A stretch of DNA of 64,000 nucleotides from Coliplasma sp045538555 (GCA_045538555.1 JAZSRP010000036.1:15633-79632), one strand, 5' to 3'. Counted from the first letter of the stretch, positions 1-8,780 are shown. The notes: a model not told the origin generated them from the letters alone. Translations and numbers: made by a program.

Positions 1-581
1 CGCAGCCGCTGGCCGTGTCCGGGCACGCCATAATTTGGTACCTCCGGATCCTCGTGAAGGTGTGTGCCTATCCCGTGTCCGATGTACTCTCTGACAACAG
101 AAAAACCGTTTTCTTCAACGTAGCTTTGGATTGCATATCCCACGTCTCCCAGACGTGATCCCTCTTTTATGGCTTTTATGCCCTCATAGAAACTCTGTTT
201 TGTGACATTGATGAGTTTTTGAGTTTGGGGTGTGACCTCTCCCACCGAAAAAGTGGCAGCACAGTCACCATGGAAACCTTTGTAATACGCACCTACGTCG
301 ATTTTTACGATATCTCCATTTTTCAGAACACGTGTCCTTGACGGTATCCCGTGAATGACTTCATCATTAACGCTGATGCATGCTGACGCCGGAAACCCGC
401 CATAGCCAAGGAAAGAGGGTTTCGCACCGTGAGATAAAATGCATTTTTTTATCTCACGGTCGATGCTCTCGGTGGTGACGCCCTCACGGACACACTCACC
501 GCCAATTTCTCTTGCTATTGCGGCGATCCTGCCGGCATCCCGCATACGGATGATATTCTCACCCGATTTCAAAGTAATCAT
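1..581 (-). CDS. map: Methionine aminopeptidase type I (3'-truncated by window edge)
   Basis: Removes the N-terminal methionine from nascent proteins in the cytoplasm. The visible 193 residues cover most of a usual product of about 250 residues; the C-terminus lies outside the window. Metal-site motifs of the pita-bread fold are visible: VIHGIP, IDVGA, GDCAATF and the HGIGTHLHEDP segment. The ATG overlaps the adk stop in an ATGA arrangement, so the two genes are translationally coupled. It is the last visible gene of the S10-spc operon, its usual place in Firmicutes. Confidence 0.97.
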   Translation of the reverse strand, partial: MITLKSGENIIRMRDAGRIAAIAREIGGECVREGVTTESIDREIKKCILSHGAKPSFLGYGGFPASACISVNDEVIHGIPSRTRVLKNGDIVKIDVGAYYKGFHGDCAATFSVGEVTPQTQKLINVTKQSFYEGIKAIKEGSRLGDVGYAIQSYVEENGFSVVREYIGHGIGTHLHEDPEVPNYGVPGHGQRL

Positions 582-1210
582 ATTCCGAGTGCCTGCTTGA
601 CAAGGACGGTTGTCTCAGCGATACCGTCAGTGCCCTCTACTGTTTTGAGCAGGCCTTTGTTGCTGTAGTAACCGATAAGCGGTTCTGTTTCGGCATGATA
701 TACCGCAAGGCGGTTTTTCACAACCTCGGGTTTGTCATCCGCACGAAGTGTCAAGGGAGCGCCGCAGGTATCGCAGGTCTCTCCATCCTTTGTGGGATTG
801 TATTTAACATGCCAGCTTGCACCGCAGGCGGAGCAAAGACGTCTGCCGCTCATTCTTTCAACGATGGTCTCATCGCTGGTCTGAATAGAAAGTACAACGT
901 CAATCTTGACATCAAGTGCGTCAAGCGCCTCTGCCTGAGGGATGGTGCGGGGGAAGCCGTCAAGAATGAAGCCACCCGCGCAATCATCGTTTTTCAGTCT
1001 ATCCTTGACGATGCCGATAACGACCTCATCAGGAACCAGTGCACCCTCGGAGATGGCTTTTTGCGCAGCAAGACCCATAGGAGTACCTGCTTTGATTGCC
1101 TCTCTGAGCATTGCGCCTGTAGAAAGTGTGGGAATATTGAGTTCCTTGCAGATAATTTCTGCCTGAGTGCCTTTTCCGGCACCGGGAGGGCCAAACAGTA
1201 TAATATTCAT
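578..1210 (-). CDS. adk: Adenylate kinase
   Basis: Interconverts ATP + AMP and 2 ADP in the cytoplasm. The P-loop GPPGAGKGTQ is at residues 7-16 and the LID carries four cysteines (C126, C129, C146, C149) that form the structural zinc site common in Gram-positive enzymes. The start is set at the ATG beginning MNIILFGPPG; an upstream in-frame extension runs into secY coding sequence and is not needed. The protein has 210 residues, normal for the family. It lies 16 nt after secY and overlaps map. Confidence 0.98.
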   Translation of the reverse strand: MNIILFGPPGAGKGTQAEIICKELNIPTLSTGAMLREAIKAGTPMGLAAQKAISEGALVPDEVVIGIVKDRLKNDDCAGGFILDGFPRTIPQAEALDALDVKIDVVLSIQTSDETIVERMSGRRLCSACGASWHVKYNPTKDGETCDTCGAPLTLRADDKPEVVKNRLAVYHAETEPLIGYYSNKGLLKTVEGTDGIAETTVLVKQALGI

Positions 1211-1226
1211 ACCGATTTTCAGCTCC

Positions 1227-2507
1227 TTAATCAAGGAATCCCTTGTAGTGACGCATTGTGATCTCGCTCTCCAGATCTCTGGTGGTCTCAAGGGCAACGC
1301 TGACAAGAATGATCAGTGAAGTGCCGCCGAATACCAGATAGGTCAGGGGGCCTTTTTCTGTCCAGGAAAGGAGGACAGGGAAAATTGCCATAAAGGAGAG
1401 GAAGAATGAACCGATAAGCGTAACTCTGTTTACAACCTTTTTGATGTAATCAGCAGTGGGCTTGCCGGGACGATATCCCAGGATGGTACCGCCGTTTTTC
1501 TTCAGGTTGTTTGCAACTTCCACTGTGTTGAAAGAAATGGACAGGTAGAAATATGCAAATGCAACGATAAGAATGAACATTACGATAACGTAGAAGGGAT
1601 AATCGGAGTTTGCGGAGAAGTATTTGTTTACACCGTCCTCCCATTTGGGGAAGATGAGCGCCAGTGTTGCGGGCATCATAACTACTGCGTTTGCAAAGAT
1701 GATGGGCATAACGCCGCTCATGAGTACCTTGATGGGCAGAGAGGTGTTCATTCCGCCGTACATCTTACGTCCCACCTGTCTCTTTGCATACTGCACGTTG
1801 AGACGGCGCTCCGAGTTGGAGAAAAAGACGGTAAGAGTGATAATGCCGAGCATCATTACAACTGCAACGATGACCCAAGGCAGGTTGGACCATTCCTGCT
1901 TGATAAACGCAAACATGGATGTGATGAGAGATGCGCCTCTGGACACGATGTTTGCAAACAGAATCATGGAAATACCATTGCCGATACCCTTTTCGTCAAT
2001 ACGCTCGCCGGTCCACATTACCAGAGCTGCGCCTGCGGTAAGGCAGGTAACGATAACCACTGCAGGGAACCAGCCCTCAGCAATAAGTCCTCTGTAATTG
2101 CTCTTTACGGTGATGTAGTAGCCGTAACCGGTGACTGCACCGAGCACGATGGTGACGTAACGGGTGATCTTCTGGATCTTTGCCTGACCTTCAGGGCCGC
2201 TCTTCTGGAGGCGCTCAAGGGCAGGAATTGCAATTGCAAGAAGCTGCATAACGATGGATGCTGTGATGTAAGGGCTGACGTTGAGAGCAAACAGAGTGCC
2301 CTGTGAAAACGCATAGCCGGACAGCATATTAAAATAGCTGAACAGTGTTCCATCGGTGTTGCTCATTGCCTCCACAAGTTTGTCACCGTTCACATAAGGA
2401 ACGGGGATTGCGGAGCCGAGTCTGTAAAGAACGATAACGAGCAGTGTGAAAAGAATTTTCTTTCTAAGGTCGGGAATTCTCCAAGCGTTTCCAAAAACCT
2501 TGAACAT
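1227..2507 (-). CDS. secY: Protein translocase subunit SecY
   Basis: Channel-forming subunit of the Sec translocon in the cytoplasmic membrane, passing secreted and membrane proteins with SecE/SecG and SecA. It has 426 residues and about ten hydrophobic segments. Family-typical stretches are visible: the N-terminal start MFKVFGNAWRIPDLRKK, the LNVSPYITASI segment and the RPGKPTADYI loop near the C-terminus. The ATG shares one base with the rplO stop (TAATG), indicating coupled translation with L15. secY after rplO is the standard end of the spc part of the operon. Confidence 0.98.
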   Translation of the reverse strand: MFKVFGNAWRIPDLRKKILFTLLVIVLYRLGSAIPVPYVNGDKLVEAMSNTDGTLFSYFNMLSGYAFSQGTLFALNVSPYITASIVMQLLAIAIPALERLQKSGPEGQAKIQKITRYVTIVLGAVTGYGYYITVKSNYRGLIAEGWFPAVVIVTCLTAGAALVMWTGERIDEKGIGNGISMILFANIVSRGASLITSMFAFIKQEWSNLPWVIVAVVMMLGIITLTVFFSNSERRLNVQYAKRQVGRKMYGGMNTSLPIKVLMSGVMPIIFANAVVMMPATLALIFPKWEDGVNKYFSANSDYPFYVIVMFILIVAFAYFYLSISFNTVEVANNLKKNGGTILGYRPGKPTADYIKKVVNRVTLIGSFFLSFMAIFPVLLSWTEKGPLTYLVFGGTSLIILVSVALETTRDLESEITMRHYKGFLD

Positions 2508-2947
2508 TATACCACCTCAGCCTTTCCGCCGGCCGCCTCAATCTTTTCCTTTGCCTGTGCAGAGAAAACAGCCGCCTTTACGGTAAGGGCTTTGGTGAGC
2601 TGGCCTACGGAAAGAACCTTGAGCCCGTCGTATCTATTCTTGATAACCTTGTCATTGATAAGTGTATCAATGTCTACGGTTGCGCCTGTCTCGTATCTGT
2701 TGAGCGCCTCAACGTTTACGATAGCATATTTCTTTGCGAAGTGGTTGGTAAAGCCCCTCTTGGGAAGCTTTCTGTAAAGAGGAAGCTGACCTCCCTCGAA
2801 GCCGGGTCTTACACCGCCGCCGGAGCGAGCGTTCTGACCCTTGTGTCCTTTGCCTGCTGTCTTTCCGTTACCGCTGCCTGCGCCTCTGCCCTTTCTGAAG
2901 TTGGGCTTGGCAGATCCGGGTGCCGGAGAAAGCTCGTGAAGCTTCAT
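2507..2947 (-). CDS. rplO: 50S ribosomal protein L15
   Basis: Large-subunit assembly protein. It has 146 residues, normal length. The N-terminus MKLHELSPAPGSAK is diagnostic and is followed by the glycine- and arginine-rich rRNA-binding extension (RKGRGAGSGNGKTAGKGHKG). Its stop overlaps the secY start by one base. rpmD lies 31 nt upstream. Confidence 0.98.
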   Translation of the reverse strand: MKLHELSPAPGSAKPNFRKGRGAGSGNGKTAGKGHKGQNARSGGGVRPGFEGGQLPLYRKLPKRGFTNHFAKKYAIVNVEALNRYETGATVDIDTLINDKVIKNRYDGLKVLSVGQLTKALTVKAAVFSAQAKEKIEAAGGKAEVV

Positions 2948-2978
2948 AACTTTGTCCTCCTAATCTGTAATTTGTAAG

Positions 2979-3161
2979 TTATTCAGCATCTTCGACACTG
3001 ATGAGGTGAGAGATGAGCGTGATCTTGCCCTGGATGGCTGCATCATTCTCAAGCACTTTGGTATCACCTATCTTTGTGAGTCCAAGGGATTTTGCGGTGA
3101 GAATGTGATTCTCTTTGCGGCCGATGAGACTCTTTTTGAGTGTGATTTTAACCTTTGCCAT
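2979..3161 (-). CDS. rpmD: 50S ribosomal protein L30
   Basis: Small large-subunit protein of 60 residues, the usual bacterial size, with the typical MAKVKITLKKSLIGR start and LGLTKIGD middle. The longer frame extending into rpsE is rejected because the ATG of MAKVKI follows a good GGAGG-type ribosome-binding site and matches the family N-terminus. It lies between rpsE and rplO, the canonical order. Confidence 0.97.
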   Translation of the reverse strand: MAKVKITLKKSLIGRKENHILTAKSLGLTKIGDTKVLENDAAIQGKITLISHLISVEDAE

Positions 3162-3174
3162 TTCTGCAACCTCC

Positions 3175-3672
3175 TTAGTTTGAAAGCGATTCAACGCTGA
3201 TACCGCGCATGCGAGCAACTTCCTCAGCGGTACGAAGCTCTTTCAGTGCTTCGAACGTTGCCTTGAGCACGTTGACAGGGTTGCCGGAACGGAGTGATTT
3301 TGCACGAATGTCGCGGATGCCTGCGCTCTCAAGAACTGCACGCATTGTGCCACCGGCGATGATACCGGTACCAGGTGCTGCGGGTTTGAGAAGTACGCGG
3401 CCTGCGCCAAACTCACCGATTACCTCGTGAGGAATCGTGGTGCCCTTGAGGGAAACCTCAACAACGTTCTTTTTTGCTGCCTCGATGGCCTTGCTGATAG
3501 CGTTGGGAACTTCGGCTGCTTTGCCGATGCCGTAGCCGATGTGGCCTGCGCCGTCACCGACAACTACCAGTGCAGAAAAGCGTGCGATACGTCCGCCCTT
3601 GACTGTCTTTGAAACTCTTTTTGTATCTATAAGAGTCTCTTTAAGTTCGAGTGTGCTGTAATCAGTCTTCAT
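3175..3672 (-). CDS. rpsE: 30S ribosomal protein S5
   Basis: Small-subunit protein at the mRNA entry tunnel that supports decoding accuracy. It has 165 residues. It carries the double-stranded-RNA-binding-like N-domain (RVSKTVKGGRIARFSALVVV) and the GYGIGKA and AAPGTGIIAGG segments. Position between rplR and rpmD is standard. Confidence 0.98.
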   Translation of the reverse strand: MKTDYSTLELKETLIDTKRVSKTVKGGRIARFSALVVVGDGAGHIGYGIGKAAEVPNAISKAIEAAKKNVVEVSLKGTTIPHEVIGEFGAGRVLLKPAAPGTGIIAGGTMRAVLESAGIRDIRAKSLRSGNPVNVLKATFEALKELRTAEEVARMRGISVESLSN

Positions 3673-3681
3673 GTTACCCTC

Positions 3682-4041
3682 CTAAAACTTCAGTCCGGCT
3701 TCGCGGGCAGCATCTGCAAGTGCTGCAATACGTCCGTGGTAGAGATATCCGCCTCTGTCAAATACGACAGACTCGATTCCCTGGGCGAGTGCTCTTTCAG
3801 CTGCAAGCTTGCCTACCTTCTTTGCGGACTCAACGTTGCCGCCCTCAGTGCCAAATTCTTTCTCGGTACTGGATGCGGTCACGAGTGTCTTTCCGACGGT
3901 ATCATCAATGACCTGTACATAAATATTTGCATTGGAACGATATACACAAAAGCGGGGTCTTTCGGGAGTACCGGAGATTTTGGATCTGACTCGCTTATGT
4001 CTATACAGTCTTTTTTTGTTTTTATCTTCGCGACTGACCAT
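3682..4041 (-). CDS. rplR: 50S ribosomal protein L18
   Basis: 5S-rRNA-binding large-subunit protein, 119 residues, with the family motifs RHKRVRSKISGTPERPR and the C-terminal FDRGGYLYHGRIAALADAAR. Ten nt separate it from rpsE. Part of the spc section of the operon. Confidence 0.98.
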   Translation of the reverse strand: MVSREDKNKKRLYRHKRVRSKISGTPERPRFCVYRSNANIYVQVIDDTVGKTLVTASSTEKEFGTEGGNVESAKKVGKLAAERALAQGIESVVFDRGGYLYHGRIAALADAAREAGLKF

Positions 4042-4062
4042 ATTGTGTTATTCTCCTTTCCC

Positions 4063-4602
4063 CTATTTACCGGCTTTTCCGGACTTGCGTCTGATGGTCT
4101 CATCAGAGTACTTGATTCCCTTGCCAAGGTAGGGCTCGGGAGGTCTCTTGCCTCTGATCTCAGATGCCAGCTGTCCGACAACCTGTTTGTTTGCCCCGGA
4201 TACAATAATGATATTGGACTGGGGTACTTCAAATGTGATTCCATCGGGCTCTTCAAATGTTACGGGATGTGAGTAGCCGATGTTGAGAACCAGTTTTTTG
4301 CCTTCTTTTGCTGCTTTGTAACCAACACCGTTGATCTCAAGCTGCTTTTTGTAGCCATCTGTCACGCCCACAACCATGTTGTTGATGAGAGTTCTGGAAA
4401 GTCCGTGGAGGGATCTGTTCTCTTTCTCATCGTTGGGACGCTTTACGGTCAGAACGCCTGCATCGATCTCAATGATCATAGCGGGGCTGATCTGCTCGGA
4501 AAGGGTGCCCTTGGGGCCGGTAACGGTCACAAAATTGGACTCTGTGATGTCTACGTTTACGCCTGCGGGGATGGTGATGGGCATTTTACCTATTCTTGAC
4601 AT
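4063..4602 (-). CDS. rplF: 50S ribosomal protein L6
   Basis: Large-subunit protein near the factor-binding site, built from two similar domains. It has 179 residues. The MSRIGKMPITIPAGV start and the C-terminal RPPEPYLGKGIKY motif are diagnostic. The gene lies between rpsH and rplR in the usual order. Confidence 0.98.
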   Translation of the reverse strand: MSRIGKMPITIPAGVNVDITESNFVTVTGPKGTLSEQISPAMIIEIDAGVLTVKRPNDEKENRSLHGLSRTLINNMVVGVTDGYKKQLEINGVGYKAAKEGKKLVLNIGYSHPVTFEEPDGITFEVPQSNIIIVSGANKQVVGQLASEIRGKRPPEPYLGKGIKYSDETIRRKSGKAGK

Positions 4603-4617
4603 ATCAGTAACCCTCCC

Positions 4618-5016
4618 TTACCAGACGAATGCAAGTACTTCGCCGCCTACGTTGAGCTTGCGAGCATTCTTGTCGGTCATGATGCCCTTGGATGTGGAAA
4701 TGATTGCCACACCGAGACCATTTTTTACCTTGGGAAGCTCCTGGCTGGAAGCGTAGATACGCAAACCGGGTTTGCTGACTCTGCGAAGTCCCTGAATGAT
4801 TCTTTGTTTGTTCTCACCGTACTTCAGAGTAACCTTGATGATACCCTGCTTGTTGTCATCCTCGACGGTGAAATCCTTGATATAGCCCTCGTCCAGAAGA
4901 ATCTGAGCGATTGCTTTTTTGAGGTTGGAGGCGGGAATCTCAACAGTCTCATGCTTTGCGGTGTTTGCATTGCGGATTCTGGTGAGCATATCTGCCACTA
5001 CGTCTGTAATCTGCAT
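4618..5016 (-). CDS. rpsH: 30S ribosomal protein S8
   Basis: Primary 16S-rRNA-binding protein; in other bacteria it also represses its own operon. The start is the ATG of MQITDVVADMLTRIRNA, preceded by a GAGGAG ribosome-binding site; a 44-residue upstream extension runs through rpsN and is not plausible. It has 132 residues with the usual STSKGIMTDKNARKLNVGGE C-terminus. Confidence 0.98.
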   Translation of the reverse strand: MQITDVVADMLTRIRNANTAKHETVEIPASNLKKAIAQILLDEGYIKDFTVEDDNKQGIIKVTLKYGENKQRIIQGLRRVSKPGLRIYASSQELPKVKNGLGVAIISTSKGIMTDKNARKLNVGGEVLAFVW

Positions 5017-5030
5017 TTTTTCTCCTCCTC

Positions 5031-5216
5031 TTACCAGCTGGCTTTCTTCACGCCGGGAATCTCGCCCTTGTAGGCAAGCTCTCTGAAGCAGATACGGCAA
5101 ATACCGTATTTGCGGAGATAAGCGTGGGGTCTGCCGCATATTTTGCATCTGTTATATTTGCGGGTGGTGAATTTCGGCGTCTGCTGTTGCTTGAGCACCA
5201 TTGATTTTCTTGCCAT
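5031..5216 (-). CDS. rpsN: 30S ribosomal protein S14, type Z (zinc-binding)
   Basis: Small-subunit head protein, 61 residues. Two CxxC pairs (CKIC and CRIC) show it is the short zinc-containing C+ form, as opposed to the longer zinc-free paralogue that some Firmicutes induce under zinc starvation. It is in its conserved place between rplE and rpsH. Confidence 0.98.
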   Translation of the reverse strand: MARKSMVLKQQQTPKFTTRKYNRCKICGRPHAYLRKYGICRICFRELAYKGEIPGVKKASW

Positions 5217-5229
5217 AATTATACCTCCC

Positions 5230-5772
5230 TTATTCCTTTGCGAACGGTGCGCCGAGGAGTGTCAAAAGCTCTTTTGCTTCCTCGTCGGTGTTCGCTGTGG
5301 TAACAAATATAATGTCCATACCTCTGATCTTGTCGACCTTGTCATACTCGATCTCGGGGAAAATGAGCTGCTCTTTGAGGCCTACGGAATAGTTTCCTCT
5401 GCCGTCAAATGCGTTGGGGTTGATACCCTTGAAGTCTCTCACGCGGGGCAGTGCGAGGTTGAAGAATTTGTCAACAAACTCGTACATATTTTCCTGTCTG
5501 AGAGTAACCTTTGCACCGATCTTCATGCCTGCTCTCAGCTTGAAGTTGGAGACAGACTTTCTTGCAACGGTGGGAACACCCTGCTGGCCGGTGATGAGAG
5601 CCAGATCAGCCAGAATGTTGTCGATAACCTTGGAATTGTCTTTTGCGTCACTTTCGCAGCAGTTGATGACAACTTTCTCGAGACGAGGAATCTGCATCGG
5701 GCTCTTGTAGTTAAATTTCTTCATCAACGCGGGAGCAACGTCGCTGACGTAATATTCTTTCAATCTTGACAT
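5230..5772 (-). CDS. rplE: 50S ribosomal protein L5
   Basis: Binds 5S rRNA and contacts the P-site tRNA. It has 180 residues with diagnostic LPRVRDFKGINPNAFDGRGN and GMDIIFVTTANTDEEA segments. It is 18 nt downstream of rplX and 13 nt upstream of rpsN. Confidence 0.98.
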   Translation of the reverse strand: MSRLKEYYVSDVAPALMKKFNYKSPMQIPRLEKVVINCCESDAKDNSKVIDNILADLALITGQQGVPTVARKSVSNFKLRAGMKIGAKVTLRQENMYEFVDKFFNLALPRVRDFKGINPNAFDGRGNYSVGLKEQLIFPEIEYDKVDKIRGMDIIFVTTANTDEEAKELLTLLGAPFAKE

Positions 5773-5790
5773 TGTTTTACCTCCCTGCTA

Positions 5791-6123
5791 TTAAAGTGAT
5801 TCGCCGCATTTTACGCATACACGGCTTCTCTCGCCGTCTGCGTTGCGTACTCTCTTGTATCTGCGGCCTGCCTGACATTTGGGGCAGTAAAGCATTACCT
5901 TGCTTGCATAGATAGCGCCCTCGGTCTTGATGATGCCGCCGGCCTCTCCCTGCTTTCTGGGTTTTACGTGCTTGGATACGATGTGAACGCCCTCGACGAT
6001 TACCTTGCCCTCCTCGGGAGATACGCCGATGACCTTGCCTACGGTCTTTTCTTTGCCGTTGGCATATTTGCCGGAAATTACCACGACGGTATCGCCGGTC
6101 TTTACATGCATTTTATTACTCAT
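5791..6123 (-). CDS. rplX: 50S ribosomal protein L24
   Basis: Assembly-initiating large-subunit protein with a KOW motif (HVKTGDTVVVISGKYANGKE). The ATG of MSNKMHVKTGD is preferred (110 residues); an ATG four codons later is the alternative. The C-terminus carries a CPKC...CVKCGE cysteine set that could bind zinc, a feature of some Gram-positive L24 proteins. Confidence 0.97.
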   Translation of the reverse strand: MSNKMHVKTGDTVVVISGKYANGKEKTVGKVIGVSPEEGKVIVEGVHIVSKHVKPRKQGEAGGIIKTEGAIYASKVMLYCPKCQAGRRYKRVRNADGERSRVCVKCGESL

Positions 6124-6137
6124 TTTGCACTGCCTCC

Positions 6138-6506
6138 TCATACAACTTCGGGTGCAAGGGAGAGTATTTTCATATATCCCTTTTCACGAAGTTCCTTGGC
6201 AACCGGTCCAAAAATACGGGTTCCCTTGGGCTCCTTGTCGTCCTGAATCAACACTGCTGCGTTGTCATCAAAGCGGACGTAGGATCCGTCGCTTCTTCTG
6301 GTGGGTTGAACAGTTCTGACGACGACTGCTTTTACAACGTCGCCTTTTTTTGCTACTCCGCCGGGTGCTGCTTTTTTTACGGAGCATACGATGATATCGC
6401 CAACTCCTGCATAGCGCCTGCCGGTGCCGCCAAGTACTCGGATGCACAACAGTTCTTTTGCGCCGGTATTGTCAGCCACCTTGAGGCGAGACTCTTGCTG
6501 TAACAT
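6138..6506 (-). CDS. rplN: 50S ribosomal protein L14
   Basis: Large-subunit protein at the bridge to 16S rRNA, 122 residues, the near-universal length. It starts MLQQESRLKVADNTGAKE and carries the GDVVKAVVVRT signature. Order rpsQ-rplN-rplX is canonical. Confidence 0.98.
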   Translation of the reverse strand: MLQQESRLKVADNTGAKELLCIRVLGGTGRRYAGVGDIIVCSVKKAAPGGVAKKGDVVKAVVVRTVQPTRRSDGSYVRFDDNAAVLIQDDKEPKGTRIFGPVAKELREKGYMKILSLAPEVV

Positions 6507-6520
6507 TGTGTACCTCCTGA

Positions 6521-6778
6521 TTACTTAGCTTTCTCGATAATTTCTACGAGACGCCATCTCTTGTCTTTGGAAAGGGGACGGGTTTCCATAATAAGCACTT
6601 TGTCGCCTACACCGCACTGGTTGTTCTCGTCATGTGCCTTGAAACGTACCGTTCTCTTGATGATCTTTTTATAAAGAGGATGTCTCACGTTATCGCGGAT
6701 TGCGACAACGATGGTCTTGTCCATTTTATCGGAGACGACTGTGCCGACTCTTGTTTTTCTGAGTGCTCTTTCTTCCAT
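6521..6778 (-). CDS. rpsQ: 30S ribosomal protein S17
   Basis: Primary 16S-rRNA-binding OB-fold protein, 85 residues, with the RKTRVGTVVSDKMDKTIVV start and the TRPLSKDKRWRLVEI C-terminus. It lies between rpmC and rplN. Confidence 0.98.
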   Translation of the reverse strand: MEERALRKTRVGTVVSDKMDKTIVVAIRDNVRHPLYKKIIKRTVRFKAHDENNQCGVGDKVLIMETRPLSKDKRWRLVEIIEKAK

Positions 6779-6795
6779 CGTTCGTTACTCCTCTC

Positions 6796-6996
6796 TTATG
6801 CCTTTTCAGCGAGTTCTTTTTCCCTGAGAACGCTGAGGAGACGTGCGATGGTCTTTTTGGTCTCAACGATCTTCATGGGGTTGTCAAGCTGGTTGATAGA
6901 ATGCTGAAAACGAAGGTTGAAGAGCTCTTCCTTCTTCTCTGCAATGTTCTTTTGCAGTTCGGAAACAGACAATCCTCTGATCTCTTTGATATTCAT
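6796..6996 (-). CDS. rpmC: 50S ribosomal protein L29
   Basis: Helical-hairpin protein near the peptide exit site, 66 residues, with the typical pattern LSVSELQKNIAEKKEELFNLRFQ split by a short turn. It lies 12 nt downstream of rplP. Confidence 0.97.
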   Translation of the reverse strand: MNIKEIRGLSVSELQKNIAEKKEELFNLRFQHSINQLDNPMKIVETKKTIARLLSVLREKELAEKA

Positions 6997-7008
6997 TATT
7001 CTACCTCC

Positions 7009-7428
7009 TTACTTCTCAAGATCTGCCTTGGTGGCAAACTTGCACTTGAGGGGAAGCTTGTGGGATGCAAGACGCATTGCTTCACGCGCCTCTGCCTCGG
7101 ACACACCGTCCATCTCAAACATAACTCTGCCGGGCTTGACTACTGCTACCCAGTACTCGGGTGAACCTTTACCGGAACCCATACGTGTCTCAGCAGGTTT
7201 TTCGGTAACGGGCTTGTCGGGGAAAATCTTGATCCAGACCTTGCCGCCTCTCTTGACGTAACGGGTCATTGCAATACGAGCTGCCTCGATCTGGTTGCTG
7301 GTAACCCATGCGGGCTCCGTTGCTACGAGTCCAAATGTGCCGTAGGTGACCTTGTTGCCTCTGTAAGCCTTGCCGGTCATTCTGCCTCTGTGGACACGTC
7401 TGTATTTCACTCTTTTGGGCATCAACAT
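7009..7428 (-). CDS. rplP: 50S ribosomal protein L16
   Basis: Large-subunit protein next to the A-site tRNA elbow, 139 residues. The ATG beginning MLMPKRVKYR lies two bases past the rpsC stop and is preceded by AGGAGG located inside the end of rpsC. A GTG seven codons upstream is in frame but overlaps that ribosome-binding site. The GRMTGKAYRGNKV and GKGSPEYWVAVVKPGR motifs are diagnostic. Confidence 0.98.
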   Translation of the reverse strand: MLMPKRVKYRRVHRGRMTGKAYRGNKVTYGTFGLVATEPAWVTSNQIEAARIAMTRYVKRGGKVWIKIFPDKPVTEKPAETRMGSGKGSPEYWVAVVKPGRVMFEMDGVSEAEAREAMRLASHKLPLKCKFATKADLEK

Positions 7429-7429
7429 G

Positions 7430-8110
7430 TTAACGTCTACCTCCTTCACGGGATGCGGAGCGCTTCACCTCAGGAAGTACCTCACCCTTGTAGATCCACA
7501 CCTTGATGCCGATCTTTCCGTAGGTGGTGTTTGCCTCCCAGAAGCCGTAATCAATGTCAGCTCTGAGAGTCTGAAGAGGAATGGTGCCCTCGTGATAGTG
7601 CTCGCTTCTTGCGATCTCAGCGCCGCCAAGACGGCCGGAAACCTTGATCTTGATACCTTTTGCGCCAAGCTTCATGGTCCTGTTGATGGACTGTTTCATT
7701 GCACGGCGGAAGGAAATTCTCTTTTCAAGCTGTGCTGCGATGTTCTCGGCAACCAGCTGTGCATTGAGGTCGGGCTGTCTGATCTCAACAACCTTTACGT
7801 CAACGCTTACGTTTGCAGGAGTCTTGAGGAAATCCGCAACTACCTTTTTGAGCTTTTCGATCTCTGCACCGCCCTTGCCGATGATCATGCCGGGCTTTGC
7901 GCAGTGTACGATAACTCTTACACGGCTGTTGTCTCTCTCGATCTCGATGGTGGGAACGCCTGCTGCCATGAGTCTCTCTTTGAGAAACTCTCTCAGGTTA
8001 TAATCGGAGACGATGATATCGCCAAAGGTCTCATCCTTGGAATACCAACGGGAGCTCCAATCCTTGATAACGCCTACACGAAGTCCGTGAGGATTAACTT
8101 TCTGTCCCAT
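7430..8110 (-). CDS. rpsC: 30S ribosomal protein S3
   Basis: Small-subunit protein at the mRNA entry site, with helicase activity in its family. It has 226 residues, starting MGQKVNPHGLRVGVIKDW. It carries a KH RNA-binding domain (CAKPGMIIGKGGAEIE) and the C-terminal RLGGAEIARSEHYHEGTIPL region. The longer upstream frame through rplV is rejected. It is followed directly by rplP. Confidence 0.98.
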   Translation of the reverse strand: MGQKVNPHGLRVGVIKDWSSRWYSKDETFGDIIVSDYNLREFLKERLMAAGVPTIEIERDNSRVRVIVHCAKPGMIIGKGGAEIEKLKKVVADFLKTPANVSVDVKVVEIRQPDLNAQLVAENIAAQLEKRISFRRAMKQSINRTMKLGAKGIKIKVSGRLGGAEIARSEHYHEGTIPLQTLRADIDYGFWEANTTYGKIGIKVWIYKGEVLPEVKRSASREGGRR

Positions 8111-8112
8111 TA

Positions 8113-8466
8113 TTACGCCTCCTTCTCTTTGAGTACGATAGTTACATGTGAGGTTCTCTTGAGAACGCGGAACGCTCTGCCCTGTGCGCGGGGACGAACT
8201 CTCTTCATGTTTTTGAGAATGCCGGGAGTGACGAAGCACTCTGCGACATACAGCTTCTCGGTATCCATTCCGTAGTTGTGGTCTGCGTTTGCGACAGCGG
8301 ATTTGAGAAGCTTTGCAATATCCTCACATACCAGTTTGTTGGTGGTCTTGAGGATCGCCATTGCTGTTGCAGCATCTTTGCCTCTGATGAGGTCGAGCAC
8401 GATCTTTACTTTTCTGGGGGTGACCCGGAGCTGCTTGAGATATGCTCTTGATTCTCTATTTTCCAC
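8113..8466 (-). CDS. rplV: 50S ribosomal protein L22 (GTG start)
   Basis: Lines the peptide exit tunnel. The in-frame ATG at 8490 overlaps the rpsS stop (TAATG), but an AAAGGAG ribosome-binding site lies inside that stretch, 8 nt before a GTG at 8466. I therefore choose the GTG, giving 117 residues that begin ENRESRAYLKQLRVTPRK after the initiator. The RVTPRKVKIVLDLIRGKDA and RPRAQGRAFRV segments are diagnostic. The alternative ATG adds eight residues. Confidence 0.93.
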   Translation of the reverse strand: MENRESRAYLKQLRVTPRKVKIVLDLIRGKDAATAMAILKTTNKLVCEDIAKLLKSAVANADHNYGMDTEKLYVAECFVTPGILKNMKRVRPRAQGRAFRVLKRTSHVTIVLKEKEA

Positions 8467-8489
8467 AGTTTTGTCTCCTTTCAACCCCA

Positions 8490-8765
8490 TTACTTAACCG
8501 AAGTCTTGGATCCGGAGTGGCCCTTGTAGGTTCTGGTAGGAGCAAACTCACCGAGTTTGTGTCCAACCATATCCTCAACCACATACACGGGAACGTGTTT
8601 TCTGCCGTCGTGAACCGCAATCGTATGTCCGACAAACTCGGGGAAGATCGTGGAAGCACGGGACCAGGTCTTGATAACTCTTTTTTCGCCTTTTGCGTTC
8701 ATATCGCAAACTCTTGCGTAGAGCTTGGCTTCAACAAAAGGGCCTTTTTTAACGCTTCTGCTCAC
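8490..8765 (-). CDS. rpsS: 30S ribosomal protein S19
   Basis: Small-subunit head protein, 91 residues, starting MSRSVKKGPFVEAKLYARV and ending with the GEFAPTRTYKGHSG motif. It is in canonical order between rplB and rplV. Confidence 0.98.
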   Translation of the reverse strand: MSRSVKKGPFVEAKLYARVCDMNAKGEKRVIKTWSRASTIFPEFVGHTIAVHDGRKHVPVYVVEDMVGHKLGEFAPTRTYKGHSGSKTSVK

Positions 8766-8780
8766 TGTTTATTCCTCCTC

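Noticed and set aside
695..1261. Long plus-strand open frame opposite adk
   Set aside because: It is the antisense shadow of adk, whose protein is unambiguous; similar plus-strand frames across the ribosomal operon were dropped for the same reason.
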